A DNA stretch of 9,168 bases from Gammaproteobacteria bacterium (GCA_026982215.1 JALSHN010000378.1:1-9168); one strand, 5' to 3'; positions 1 to 6,415 are shown, numbered from the stretch's first letter. A program made the numbers and translations. Notes: generated from the letters alone by a model not told the origin.

Positions 1-1
1 A

Positions 2-1303
2 CCGGCACACGCCGACGTACCCGCCGCCCTGTTGCTGCGCGACGGCAGGCCCAGCCTGGCACCGATGCTGGAGCATGTGCTTCCTGGTGTGGTGAACATC
101 GCCACCCGCGGACGGGTCCCGGTGGAACAGAACCCCTTGTTGCAAGACCCCTTCTTCCGCTTTTTCTTCGGCCTGCCCCGCCCGCCTCGGGAACGGGAAT
201 TCCAGTCCCTGGGCTCGGGGGTGATCGTCGATGCTGCCAAGGGCTACATCCTCACCAACCATCACGTCATCGACAAGGCCCAGGAGATCACCGTCACCCT
301 GCGCGACCGCCGGCGCTTCCAGGCCAAGGTGGTGGGCAGCGATCCCGCCACCGACGTGGCCCTGATCCAGATCGAGGCCGAGGACCTCACCGCCCTGGAA
401 ATGGCCGATTCCGACCGCCTGCGGGTGGGGGATTTCGTGGTCGCCATCGGCAATCCCTTCGGTCTGGGACAGACCGTCACTTCTGGCATCGTCTCCGCCC
501 TTGGGCGCTCGGGCCTGGGCATCGAGGGCTACGAGGACTTCATCCAGACCGACGCTTCCATCAATCCCGGCAATTCCGGTGGGGCACTGGTAGACCTGGA
601 CGGCAAGCTGGTGGGCATCAACACCGCCATCGTCGCCCCCAGCGGCGGCAACGTCGGCATTGGCTTCGCCATCCCGGTGAACATGGCACGCGACATCATG
701 GAACAGCTCATCGAACACGGTGAGGTACGCCGCGGACGGCTCGGCGTCTATGTTCAGGATCTCACCCCCGAGCTGGCCCAGGCCTTCGGTATCAAACACC
801 AGGAAGGCGCGGTGGTCACCCAAGTGGCCGAGGACTCCCCCGCCGACCGGGCGGGGCTGGAGCCGGGCGACGTCATCGTGGCAGTGAACGACAAACCGGT
901 GCGCGACGCCGCCGACCTGCGCAACCGCATCGGCCTGCTGCGCCTCGGGCAGCGGGTCCGCCTCACCGTGATCCGCAATGGTGAGAAACGCCGTCTGGTC
1001 GCAGTGATCAGCGCTCCCAAGAAGGTGGCCCTGGAAGGCGAGCGAATCTCGCCGCTGCTGAGCGGGGCACTGTTCGCCCAAGTGGAGGACGACAACCGCC
1101 CGCCCGGGGTGGTGGTGGAGAAGGTGCGCCCGCGCAGCCCGGCGTGGCGCGCCGGACTCCGCCCCGGTGACTTGATCCTGTCGGTGAACCGGATCCCGGT
1201 ACACGACCTGGAAGACCTCAAACGCGCCGCCCAGCGCAGTCGTCGCGGCCTGCTGCTCAACATCCAGCGGGGAGAGGCGGCGATGTTCATCCTCATCCAA
1301 TAG
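2..1303 (+). CDS. degQ: DegQ-type periplasmic serine endoprotease (Do/HtrA family), 5'-partial
   Basis: This is an envelope quality-control protease that would degrade misfolded periplasmic proteins. Residues are numbered from the TTG codon at 32. The trypsin-like domain spans about 12-228 and has the full triad: His78 in TNHHV (bases 263-265), Asp108 in TDVA (353-355) and Ser182 in GNSGG (575-577). PDZ1 is about 233-325 and PDZ2 about 338-423. Two PDZ domains argue for DegQ/DegP over DegS, which has one; the short loop before the protease core is DegQ-like. The frame is open to the left edge. The residues before codon 32 read PAHADVPAAL, which resembles a signal-peptide cleavage site (AHA then D). 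The true start and signal peptide therefore probably lie outside the window, and TTG 32 is unlikely to be the start. The C-terminus is complete and ends 2 bases before the channel gene. Family assignment is very secure; the DegQ versus MucD/AlgW-type name is less so. Confidence 0.93.
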   Translation, partial: PAHADVPAALLLRDGRPSLAPMLEHVLPGVVNIATRGRVPVEQNPLLQDPFFRFFFGLPRPPREREFQSLGSGVIVDAAKGYILTNHHVIDKAQEITVTLRDRRRFQAKVVGSDPATDVALIQIEAEDLTALEMADSDRLRVGDFVVAIGNPFGLGQTVTSGIVSALGRSGLGIEGYEDFIQTDASINPGNSGGALVDLDGKLVGINTAIVAPSGGNVGIGFAIPVNMARDIMEQLIEHGEVRRGRLGVYVQDLTPELAQAFGIKHQEGAVVTQVAEDSPADRAGLEPGDVIVAVNDKPVRDAADLRNRIGLLRLGQRVRLTVIRNGEKRRLVAVISAPKKVALEGERISPLLSGALFAQVEDDNRPPGVVVEKVRPRSPAWRAGLRPGDLILSVNRIPVHDLEDLKRAAQRSRRGLLLNIQRGEAAMFILIQ

Positions 1304-1305
1304 AC

Positions 1306-2130
1306 ATGACGACCAAAGGTGACCCCCTGCCCCACCGCCCGGCCAGCCGCTTCCAGCGCATCATCGGCCTGGCGGGGGTGGCGGTGGACGAAAACCGCCG
1401 GGCACGGCGTTGGGCACGGCGGTTCGAATGGCCGCTGCTGGCGGTGGCGGTATGGATTCCACTCCAGTGGTACCTGGAGACCCGGGGCCTGCTCCCTGCC
1501 TGGGCGCGGGAGCTGGGCGACTGGCTCACCTGGCTGGTGTTCCTCAGCGAAACGGTGGTGCTCACCACCCTGGTGGACCGCAAGCTGGAGCACCTCAAAC
1601 GCAATTGGATGAGCCTGGCGATCATCATCGTCGGCTTTCCGGCGCTGTGGCCCAACACCCCGCTCGTCGGCGTGCTGCGCAACCTGCGGCTGCTGTTGCT
1701 GCTGGGCATCAGCGTGCGCCTGTCACGCACGGCGATGGAATTCCTCGCCAGCAACCGCCTGGGTTACACCCTCGGCTTCTCGGCCTTGCTCATCAGCGTC
1801 GCCGGGGTACTCATCTCCTCCTTCGACCCCGGCATCCCCGATGCCCTGAACGGCATCTGGTGGGCGTGGGTGACGGTGACCACTGTCGGCTATGGCGACA
1901 TCGTCCCGGTGACCGGGGCCGGCAAATTCTTCGCCTCCTTGATCATCCTGCTGGGCATCGGCCTGTTCGCCCTGCTCACCGCCAACATCTCCGCCTTCCT
2001 GGTGGGCAAGGACACGGAAAAAGAAGAAAAAGAGATGCGCGGCCGTCTCAAGGACATCCAGCGACGGCTGGAACGGATCGAGGAAAAACTGGACCGTCTC
2101 ACGGCGCGGCGCGAGCAAGATGACGAATGA
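1306..2130 (+). CDS. Six-helix potassium-channel-like protein with C-terminal coiled coil
   Basis: This is an inner-membrane ion channel of the voltage-gated-like superfamily, probably tetrameric and K+-selective. The protein has 274 residues. The selectivity filter TVGYGD is at 193-198, after a pore helix rich in Trp (about 182-192). Hydrophobic segments lie near 42-58, 72-90, 102-118, 119-140, 152-172 and 207-233, the pattern expected for S1-S6. The fourth carries spaced arginines (125, 128, 138, 141), as in an S4 sensor, but whether it senses voltage is inference. Residues about 235-268 are highly charged with heptad spacing, suggesting a tetramerising coiled coil. No RCK/TrkA-N nucleotide-binding domain follows. 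The ATG lies 2 bases after the protease stop with no clear Shine-Dalgarno sequence, so translation is probably coupled to degQ. Ion selectivity is inferred from the filter alone. Confidence 0.87.
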   Translation: MTTKGDPLPHRPASRFQRIIGLAGVAVDENRRARRWARRFEWPLLAVAVWIPLQWYLETRGLLPAWARELGDWLTWLVFLSETVVLTTLVDRKLEHLKRNWMSLAIIIVGFPALWPNTPLVGVLRNLRLLLLLGISVRLSRTAMEFLASNRLGYTLGFSALLISVAGVLISSFDPGIPDALNGIWWAWVTVTTVGYGDIVPVTGAGKFFASLIILLGIGLFALLTANISAFLVGKDTEKEEKEMRGRLKDIQRRLERIEEKLDRLTARREQDDE

Positions 2131-2494
2131 CACCGAACTGCTGTTCGCTTACGGCACGCTCACAGACACGACACGGTTGCAACGACTGAGCGGCGGACCG
2201 ATCCGCCACCTCGGACGGGCACGCACCCTCGGCCGCCTGCGCCGGGCCGGGCGCTACCCACAGCTGATACCCGGCGGGCGCCGCTGGGTATGGGGTCGGC
2301 TGTTTCGCCTGCAGCGACCGGACTGGGACGCCCTGGACCGCTACGAGGGCTGCCCTCCGGCATTCCGCGGCCGTCTGGCCTACCGACGCCGTCTCATCCC
2401 GGTCACCGGCCCCGGTGGACACCACCTCGCCGCCTGGGCCTATGTGGCTGCCGCCCCCCAATCCAGGCGCTGCAACAACGCCCGCAAGGCCTGA
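2120..2494 (+). CDS. Gamma-glutamylcyclotransferase-fold protein (YtfP/AIG2-like)
   Basis: This is a 124-residue protein of the GGCT/AIG2/YtfP superfamily. Characterised members cyclise gamma-glutamyl groups to 5-oxoproline; the substrate of this one is unknown. The substrate-loop motif YGTL is at 11-14. The conserved acidic residue is Glu76 in LDRYEG (72-77), the position of the catalytic glutamate in the family. Length matches bacterial YtfP-type proteins. The ATG overlaps the end of the channel gene by 11 bases, so the two are probably translationally coupled. The 3' end overlaps the convergent rdgB gene by 55 bases. The last 10 or so residues (from about QSRRCNN) lie after the conserved fold and are constrained by that overlap. 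Fold assignment is good; enzymatic function is inferred. Confidence 0.8.
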   Translation: MTNDTELLFAYGTLTDTTRLQRLSGGPIRHLGRARTLGRLRRAGRYPQLIPGGRRWVWGRLFRLQRPDWDALDRYEGCPPAFRGRLAYRRRLIPVTGPGGHHLAAWAYVAAAPQSRRCNNARKA

Positions 2495-3045
2495 CCGCGG
2501 TGGCTGAGGCGGTGTTTCTCCGCCGGCGGCAACTGCGCCGCGCTGGGCCCCTCGGGGGCGAGACAGAACACCGGATCATAGCCGAACCCGCCCTCGCCTT
2601 GCGCCGCCGTGGCCACCCAGCCCACCCAGCGGCCCTCGGCGATCACCGGGGTCGGATCCTGTGGATGGGTCACATAGACCATGGCGCAATGAAACCAGGC
2701 GCGGCGGTCGGCCACCCCCTCCAAGGCCGCCAGCAACTTGGCGACGTTGTCCTCATCGCTGGCCGCCTCCCCGGCATAGCGGGCGGAATGCACCCCCGGC
2801 TCGCCCCCGAGGGCCGGCACCACCAGGCCCGAATCGTCGGCCACCGCCGGCAGGCCGGTGTGGGCAGCGGCATGGCGGGCCTTCTTGAGGGCGTTCTCCA
2901 CAAAAGTGGGGGCATCCTCCAGTGCCGGCGGCATATCGAACGCGCTCTGAGGCAACACCTCCACGCCAGCGGCCTCCAGGTGGGACTGCATCTCCCGCAC
3001 CTTACCGGTATTCCCGGTGGCCAGAACGATGCGGGACGGCCTCAT
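2440..3045 (-). CDS. rdgB: RdgB/HAM1 non-canonical purine NTP pyrophosphatase (dITP/XTP diphosphatase)
   Basis: RdgB hydrolyses ITP, dITP and XTP to the monophosphate plus pyrophosphate, keeping deaminated purines out of DNA and RNA in the cytoplasm. The 201 residues align along their whole length with E. coli RdgB. The nucleotide-binding start ATGNTGKVREM is at 9-19, TFVENALKKARHAA at 47-60, and the metal/catalytic pair Asp70-Asp71 is in ADDSGL. GGFGYDPVF is at 152-160 and the base-recognition SHR at 181-183. The ATG overlaps the rph stop codon as ATGA (bases 3042-3045). A good Shine-Dalgarno sequence (GGAGGT, 3055-3060) sits 9 bases upstream inside rph. It is therefore the last gene of the leftward run and translationally coupled to rph. 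Its last 17 or so codons overlap the convergent cyclotransferase gene. No terminator hairpin is visible after the stop. Confidence 0.96.
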   Translation of the reverse strand: MRPSRIVLATGNTGKVREMQSHLEAAGVEVLPQSAFDMPPALEDAPTFVENALKKARHAAAHTGLPAVADDSGLVVPALGGEPGVHSARYAGEAASDEDNVAKLLAALEGVADRRAWFHCAMVYVTHPQDPTPVIAEGRWVGWVATAAQGEGGFGYDPVFCLAPEGPSAAQLPPAEKHRLSHRGQALRALLQRLDWGAAAT

Positions 3046-3749
3046 CGCCCCAGCACCTCCCGCTGCAAGCGGATCAAGTGCTCGATCCCCGCGGTGGCCA
3101 AATCGAGCAGGGCATTCAACTCGTCGCGGCTGAAGGGATGGCCTTCGGCCGTACCCTGAACCTCGATGAACCGCCCCTGGTCGTCCATCACCACGTTCAT
3201 GTCCGTCTCGGCGCTGGAGTCTTCCTCATAATCGAGGTCCAGCAACGGCCGCCCGTCCACGATCCCCACCGACACCGAAGCCACCTGGCCACGGACCACC
3301 TCCTCGGGATGCTCACACGTGGCACGCAGGGCATCCACCAGGGCGACGTAACCGCCGGTGATGGCCGCGGTACGGGTACCGCCGTCGGCCTGGATCACAT
3401 CGCAATCCACGGTCACCGTCCGCTCCCCCAGGCGATCCAGGGCGATACAGGCCCGCAAGGAGCGACCGATGAGACGCTGGATCTCCATGGTACGCCCCCC
3501 CTGGCGCCCCTGGGCCGCCTCCCGGTTCATCCGTTGACCGGTGGAACGAGGCAACATGCCATACTCGGCGGTCACCCAGCCCTGGCCCTTGCCCTTGAGG
3601 AACCGCGGTACCCGCTCCTCCACCGTGGCGGTACAGATCACTTTGGTATCGCCGAATTCCACCAGCACCGATCCCTCGGCGTGCTTGGTGTAATGGCGGG
3701 TGAGGCGCACGGGGCGCAAGGCATCGTCGGCTCGGCCGCTGGATCGCAT
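3042..3749 (-). CDS. rph: RNase PH, phosphorolytic 3'-5' exoribonuclease
   Basis: Rph trims the 3' ends of tRNA precursors and structured RNA using phosphate, as a ring-shaped hexamer. The protein has 235 residues, essentially full length (E. coli K-12 rph is frameshifted; this one is intact). It begins MRSSGRADDALRP, the family's usual N-terminus. Arg86 is in GGRTMEIQRLIGR, the phosphate-binding GTR is at 124-126, and metal-binding Asp177 and Asp183 lie in the LDYEEDSSAETDMN block (171-185), so catalysis should be intact. The start is supported by GAGGA (3755-3759) 5 bases before the ATG. It lies 35 bases after the phosphatase stop and overlaps rdgB by 4 bases. A consensus -10 hexamer at 3784-3789 could let rph-rdgB be transcribed independently of the kinase/phosphatase pair. 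Confidence 0.97.
   Translation of the reverse strand: MRSSGRADDALRPVRLTRHYTKHAEGSVLVEFGDTKVICTATVEERVPRFLKGKGQGWVTAEYGMLPRSTGQRMNREAAQGRQGGRTMEIQRLIGRSLRACIALDRLGERTVTVDCDVIQADGGTRTAAITGGYVALVDALRATCEHPEEVVRGQVASVSVGIVDGRPLLDLDYEEDSSAETDMNVVMDDQGRFIEVQGTAEGHPFSRDELNALLDLATAGIEHLIRLQREVLGR
3055..3060 (-). promoter_or_regulatory. Ribosome binding site of rdgB
   Basis: On the minus strand this reads GGAGGT, 9 bases before the rdgB ATG and inside the last codons of rph. It supports the overlapping ATG as the true rdgB start and suggests independent as well as coupled initiation. Confidence 0.7.
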
Positions 3750-3783
3750 GTCAATCCTCGAAAATCCAATGGGAAGGGCGCGG

Positions 3784-3789
3784 ATTATA
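3784..3789 (-). promoter_or_regulatory. Possible -10 element for rph-rdgB
   Basis: On the minus strand this is a perfect TATAAT, 34 bases before the rph ATG, which would give a 5' leader of about 27 bases. It overlaps the phosphatase stop codon (GTA TAA). No good TTGACA-like -35 is present at 16-18 bases upstream (17-base spacing gives TGCCCG), and there is no TG extension. It may be a weak or activator-dependent promoter, or a chance match. Confidence 0.35.
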
Positions 3790-4534
3790 CCGCCTGGGGC
3801 GATGGACGGGCAGCCAACAGCGTCGTATTGTCGGCCACCGGCGCCGCCCGTCCCACCGCCTCATCGGCCAGCTCGACCACCGCCGCCTCCAAGGAATCCG
3901 CCGCAGCGAGGAATCGCAACGGTGCCTCCCCCAACGGCCCCCACAAACCATCGGAACACAACAGCACCACCTCGCCCGCCGCCAAACAAAACGGCCCTCC
4001 GCAGTGTGGCGGCGGCAACGAAGGGAATCCCCCCAGGCAACGGGTCAGACGTGCCCGCCAAGGGTGATCGGCCGGCAAGGGCTGCTGCAACAAACCCCGC
4101 TGCAACAACTCCTCGGCATAGGAATGATCGCGACTCAACGGATGCACCCCGTCATGCCGCACCCAATACACCCGGCTATCTCCCAACGTGCTCCACCACA
4201 CCTGCCCCTGCTGCACCCAGGCCAAGGCCGCCGTGGTCATGGGTGTCGTGGGTGGATCGCTGTCCAGCCCGGCCAACAACAACGCCTCATGCGTCTCCAC
4301 CAGGATACGGCGCAAAAACCCCAAGGGATCGGCCAGCGGCGGCCTCACCGCGGCAAAGGCCGCCTCGCATCGGCGCAACAATGTCTCCGCCGCCAATGCC
4401 CCGCCCTGGTGCCCACCCAGGCCATCGGCCACCGCCAGCAATGCCACCCCTTCCCGGTGCCACCAAGCACAACGGTCCTGATTGTTGGGCCGGTCGCCCT
4501 GGAGACTGACCCCGGCGATCTCCAGCTCGCTCAC
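3785..4534 (-). CDS. PP2C-family Ser/Thr protein phosphatase
   Basis: This is a soluble metal-dependent phosphatase that would remove phosphate from Ser/Thr residues, opposing the kinase encoded just upstream. The length of 249 residues is about a bare PP2C catalytic domain. Motifs numbered from GTG 4534: RPNNQD with Asp20, ADGLGGHQGG with Asp37, a TTPMTT block at 96-101, GDSR at 118-121, DHSY at 136-139, SDGLWG with Asp195, and DNTTL with Asp235-Asn236. All core metal-binding aspartates are present, so it should be active. No membrane segment or sensor domain is attached. The open frame runs to 4621, but GTG 4534 is chosen because it forms a GTGA overlap with the kinase stop and follows GGAGGT at 4538-4543. 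The longer version would add 29 Gly/Ala-rich residues antisense-like to nothing conserved. The natural substrate is unknown. Confidence 0.92.
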   Translation of the reverse strand: MSELEIAGVSLQGDRPNNQDRCAWWHREGVALLAVADGLGGHQGGALAAETLLRRCEAAFAAVRPPLADPLGFLRRILVETHEALLLAGLDSDPPTTPMTTAALAWVQQGQVWWSTLGDSRVYWVRHDGVHPLSRDHSYAEELLQRGLLQQPLPADHPWRARLTRCLGGFPSLPPPHCGGPFCLAAGEVVLLCSDGLWGPLGEAPLRFLAAADSLEAAVVELADEAVGRAAPVADNTTLLAARPSPQAV

Positions 4535-5421
4535 GCCACCTCCCGACGCCACTGCGGCCAAGCGGCCAAAAACTCCGCCACCGACTGCGGCCGCGCCTCG
4601 GGATCCATGGCCATCGCCCAATCCACCGCCTGCAACAAACGGGAAGAATAACGTCCGTCAAAGGCCTCCACCGCCGGCTCCAGACGGTCCACCTCACGAC
4701 GCCTGCGTGACGACAACGGTGCCCGCCCCTCCATACAGGCACGCATGCTCGCCCCCACGGCATAGAGATCGCTCCACGGACCGATCTCCCCACCACGGAC
4801 CAACTGCTCCGGTGGTGAATACCCTTCCGAGACCACAGGAATCTCCCCCTCCATCAACGGTCGCGCCTTCCCCGCGGCGCCGAAATCCAACAACATCGGC
4901 CCGCCGTCACGACGCAAATAGACATTGCCCGGTTTCACATCCAAATGAACCAGGCCGTTTTCGTGCAACAAGGCCAGCCCCTCGCAGATGGGCCCGAACA
5001 CCCGCAAGATCCCCGTCTCCGGCAACTCACCGCGACGGCGATGACGCAGAATCTGCTGCAAGGTGACCCCCGGGAAATAGGCCATCACCGAATAAACCGT
5101 GCCGCAAGCATGAAAGAAATCCAGCACCGGCACGATGTGAGGATGATGCAAACCGGCCAGCAAGGCCGACTCCTGGAAGAACAACCGTCGGGCGTAATCG
5201 AACAAACGTGCTTCCCGCCCCGCCAGCGGCACCACCTGCCCCGAGCCCTCACGCCTGGCCAACGAAGCCGGATAGTACTCCTTGAGCACCACCGGCCGGG
5301 CGTCACGCAAACGCACCGCCCCATAAACCAGACTGAATCCACCACGACTCAACAGCTTCACCACCCGGTAGCCACGCACCACCCGGCCGGCCTCCAACGG
5401 CACCACCGTCGTCGCACTCAC
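4531..5421 (-). CDS. Soluble Hanks-type Ser/Thr protein kinase
   Basis: This is a eukaryotic-like protein kinase of 296 residues, little more than a catalytic domain. Numbered from GTG 5421: glycine-rich loop LSRGGFSLVY (about 24-33), ATP-anchoring Lys47 in VVLKEYY, helix-C Glu84 in FFQESALL, catalytic loop HLDVKPGN with Asp161, Lys163 and Asn166, metal-binding DFG at 179-181, PPEQ (203-206) in place of APE, and Asp218 in SDLYAVG. All catalytic residues are present. The arginine of HRD is replaced by leucine (HLD), so it is a non-RD kinase and may not need activation-loop phosphorylation. No transmembrane segment, PASTA or other sensor domain follows. The open frame extends to 5631, across yicC's start, but GTG 5421 is preferred: GGAGGT (5427-5432) lies 5 bases upstream and the kinase fold begins 17 or so residues later. 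It overlaps the phosphatase gene by 4 bases. Substrates are unknown. Confidence 0.93.
   Translation of the reverse strand: MSATTVVPLEAGRVVRGYRVVKLLSRGGFSLVYGAVRLRDARPVVLKEYYPASLARREGSGQVVPLAGREARLFDYARRLFFQESALLAGLHHPHIVPVLDFFHACGTVYSVMAYFPGVTLQQILRHRRRGELPETGILRVFGPICEGLALLHENGLVHLDVKPGNVYLRRDGGPMLLDFGAAGKARPLMEGEIPVVSEGYSPPEQLVRGGEIGPWSDLYAVGASMRACMEGRAPLSSRRRREVDRLEPAVEAFDGRYSSRLLQAVDWAMAMDPEARPQSVAEFLAAWPQWRREVA
4538..4543 (-). promoter_or_regulatory. Ribosome binding site that sets the phosphatase start
   Basis: On the minus strand this reads GGAGGT, ending 3 bases before GTG 4534, within the last codons of the kinase gene. The spacing is short but usable. Together with the 4-base GTGA overlap it favours this start over the upstream ATG at 4621. 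Confidence 0.6.
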
Positions 5422-5426
5422 CGACG

Positions 5427-5432
5427 ACCTCC
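5427..5432 (-). promoter_or_regulatory. Ribosome binding site that sets the kinase start
   Basis: The minus strand reads GGGGGAGGT followed by CGTCG and GTG 5421. This is the strongest Shine-Dalgarno match in the region and fixes the kinase start well inside the longer open frame. A TTG at 5439 is an alternative but has no comparable site. Confidence 0.7.
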
Positions 5433-5455
5433 CCCGCAACACCCTCCCGCTGCGG

Positions 5456-5461
5456 TAGAAT
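5456..5461 (+). promoter_or_regulatory. Possible -10 element for the yicC operon
   Basis: TAGAAT matches five of six consensus bases and would give a leader of about 80 bases before the yicC ATG. The region 16-19 bases upstream is C-rich with no TTGACA-like hexamer, so support is weak. Confidence 0.35.
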
Positions 5462-5508
5462 GACGGGCTTTCCCCCTCTGGTATCGGGCTCGGTGGATGT
5501 CCATGCCC

Positions 5509-5514
5509 ACTATA
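5509..5514 (-). promoter_or_regulatory. Possible -10 element for the kinase run
   Basis: The minus strand reads TATAGT (five of six consensus bases), about 90 bases before the kinase GTG. The candidate -35 at 16-18 base spacing is poor. Confidence 0.3.
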
Positions 5515-5548
5515 TCGCCCGCCGGGGGCCGAACATTGAGGACCGTCC

Positions 5549-6412
5549 ATGATCCGCAGTATGACCGGCTTCGCCCGCACCGAATGCCAGCTCCCCTGGG
5601 GCACGCTGACGTGGGAACTGCGCAGCGTCAATCACCGCTACCTGGACCTCTACTTACGCCTGCCCGAGGAACTACGCCGGCTGGAGAACGACAGCCGCAC
5701 CCGCCTCAGCGCACGGCTCGGGCGAGGCAAAGTGGAGGCTACCCTTCTCTTCCAGGCCACCCCCGGCGAGAATGGCCTGCAGCTGGACGAGCCCCTGCTC
5801 CAGGCCCTCATCGACGCCGCAGAGCGCATCAGTGCCCGGCTGCAGCGCCCCGCCCCCCTCTCCGCCACCGACCTGCTGCGCTGGCCCGGGGTGATCACCA
5901 GCGCCGTTCCCGACCTCGAGGCCCTGCAACGCGAAGCCCTCGATCTGTTGGAATCTGCCGTGGACGAACTCGTCGCCACCCGTGAACGCGAAGGCGCCCG
6001 CCTGGCGGAGCTGATCCGCGAACGTCTGGAGGCCATGGAACCGCTGGTGGAACAAATCCGTCGCCGCCGCCCGCAAGTGATCCAGGCTCAAGGCGAGAAA
6101 CTGCGCGAACGCCTGGCGAAACTGCAGATAGAAGCCGATCCACAACGGCTGGAACAGGAAATCGCCTTGCTGGCCCAACGCCTCGACGTGGATGAAGAAC
6201 TGGACCGCCTGCAGGCGCACATCCAAGAAGTCCACCGGCTGCTCGGGAGCGACAAACCCGTGGGCCGGCGGCTGGACTTCCTCATGCAGGAACTCAACCG
6301 TGAGGCCAACACCCTGGCCTCCAAATCCGCCGATGCCGAAACCACCCGGGCAGCGGTGGAACTGAAGGTCCTCATCGAACAGATGCGCGAACAGATCCAA
6401 AACATCGAATGA
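5549..6412 (+). CDS. yicC: YicC/YloC family endoribonuclease
   Basis: E. coli YicC is described as an endoribonuclease that affects turnover of small RNAs such as RyhB, and homologues form a ring-like hexamer. This 287-residue protein matches the family over its full length. It has the invariant start MIRSMTGFAR, the WELRSVNHRYLD block (22-33) in the N-terminal YicC domain (about 1-155), a long charged helical middle (about 125-235), and the C-terminal DUF1732 block containing GRRLDFLMQELNREANT (239-255) and SKSAD (258-262). The ATG follows GAGGA (5538-5542) with 6-base spacing. The stop codon is 14 bases before the gmk ATG, so the two are cotranscribed. It is divergent from the kinase gene. 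In E. coli yicC is next to and divergent from rph; here the kinase and phosphatase lie between them. Confidence 0.96.
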   Translation: MIRSMTGFARTECQLPWGTLTWELRSVNHRYLDLYLRLPEELRRLENDSRTRLSARLGRGKVEATLLFQATPGENGLQLDEPLLQALIDAAERISARLQRPAPLSATDLLRWPGVITSAVPDLEALQREALDLLESAVDELVATREREGARLAELIRERLEAMEPLVEQIRRRRPQVIQAQGEKLRERLAKLQIEADPQRLEQEIALLAQRLDVDEELDRLQAHIQEVHRLLGSDKPVGRRLDFLMQELNREANTLASKSADAETTRAAVELKVLIEQMREQIQNIE

Positions 6413-6415
6413 CCC

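Larger units (their letters stand above)
5422..5548. promoter_or_regulatory. Divergent intergenic region between the kinase and yicC
   Basis: This 127-base gap holds the 5' ends of the leftward kinase run and the rightward yicC run. Possible -10 elements are TAGAAT at 5456-5461 (+) and TATAGT at 5509-5514 (-); neither has a good -35. The yicC Shine-Dalgarno sequence is GAGGA at 5538-5542, 6 bases before the ATG. I see no strong operator-like inverted repeat. If both -10 calls were right, the two transcripts would overlap at their 5' ends by roughly 35 bases. Confidence 0.55.

Noticed and set aside
32..34. TTG as the start of the DegQ-type protease
   Set aside because: The frame stays open to the window edge, and the preceding residues resemble a signal-peptide cleavage region. 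A start here would leave a periplasmic protease without an export signal.
754..1593. Minus-strand open frame of 279 codons
   Set aside because: It is antisense to the second half of the protease and the start of the channel, with no coherent fold or ribosome site.
2922..4067. Long plus-strand open frame of 381 codons
   Set aside because: It lies wholly antisense to rdgB, rph and the PP2C gene. Its composition is His/Pro/Arg/Gly-rich with no recognisable motif, while the minus strand encodes clear families with proper starts.
3700..4509. Plus-strand open frame of 269 codons, Pro/Thr/Ala/Arg-rich
   Set aside because: It is antisense to the PP2C gene, and its low-complexity composition is that of a GC-rich shadow frame.
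4535..4621. 29-codon N-terminal extension of the PP2C phosphatase
   Set aside because: It is Gly/Ala/Val-rich and overlaps the kinase's C-terminal codons in another frame. The GTGA overlap with GGAGGT in front gives a standard-length protein.
5422..5631. 70-codon N-terminal extension of the kinase to an ATG at 5631
   Set aside because: It would run across the yicC start and regulatory gap and has no conserved content. GTG 5421 has a strong ribosome site immediately upstream of the kinase fold.
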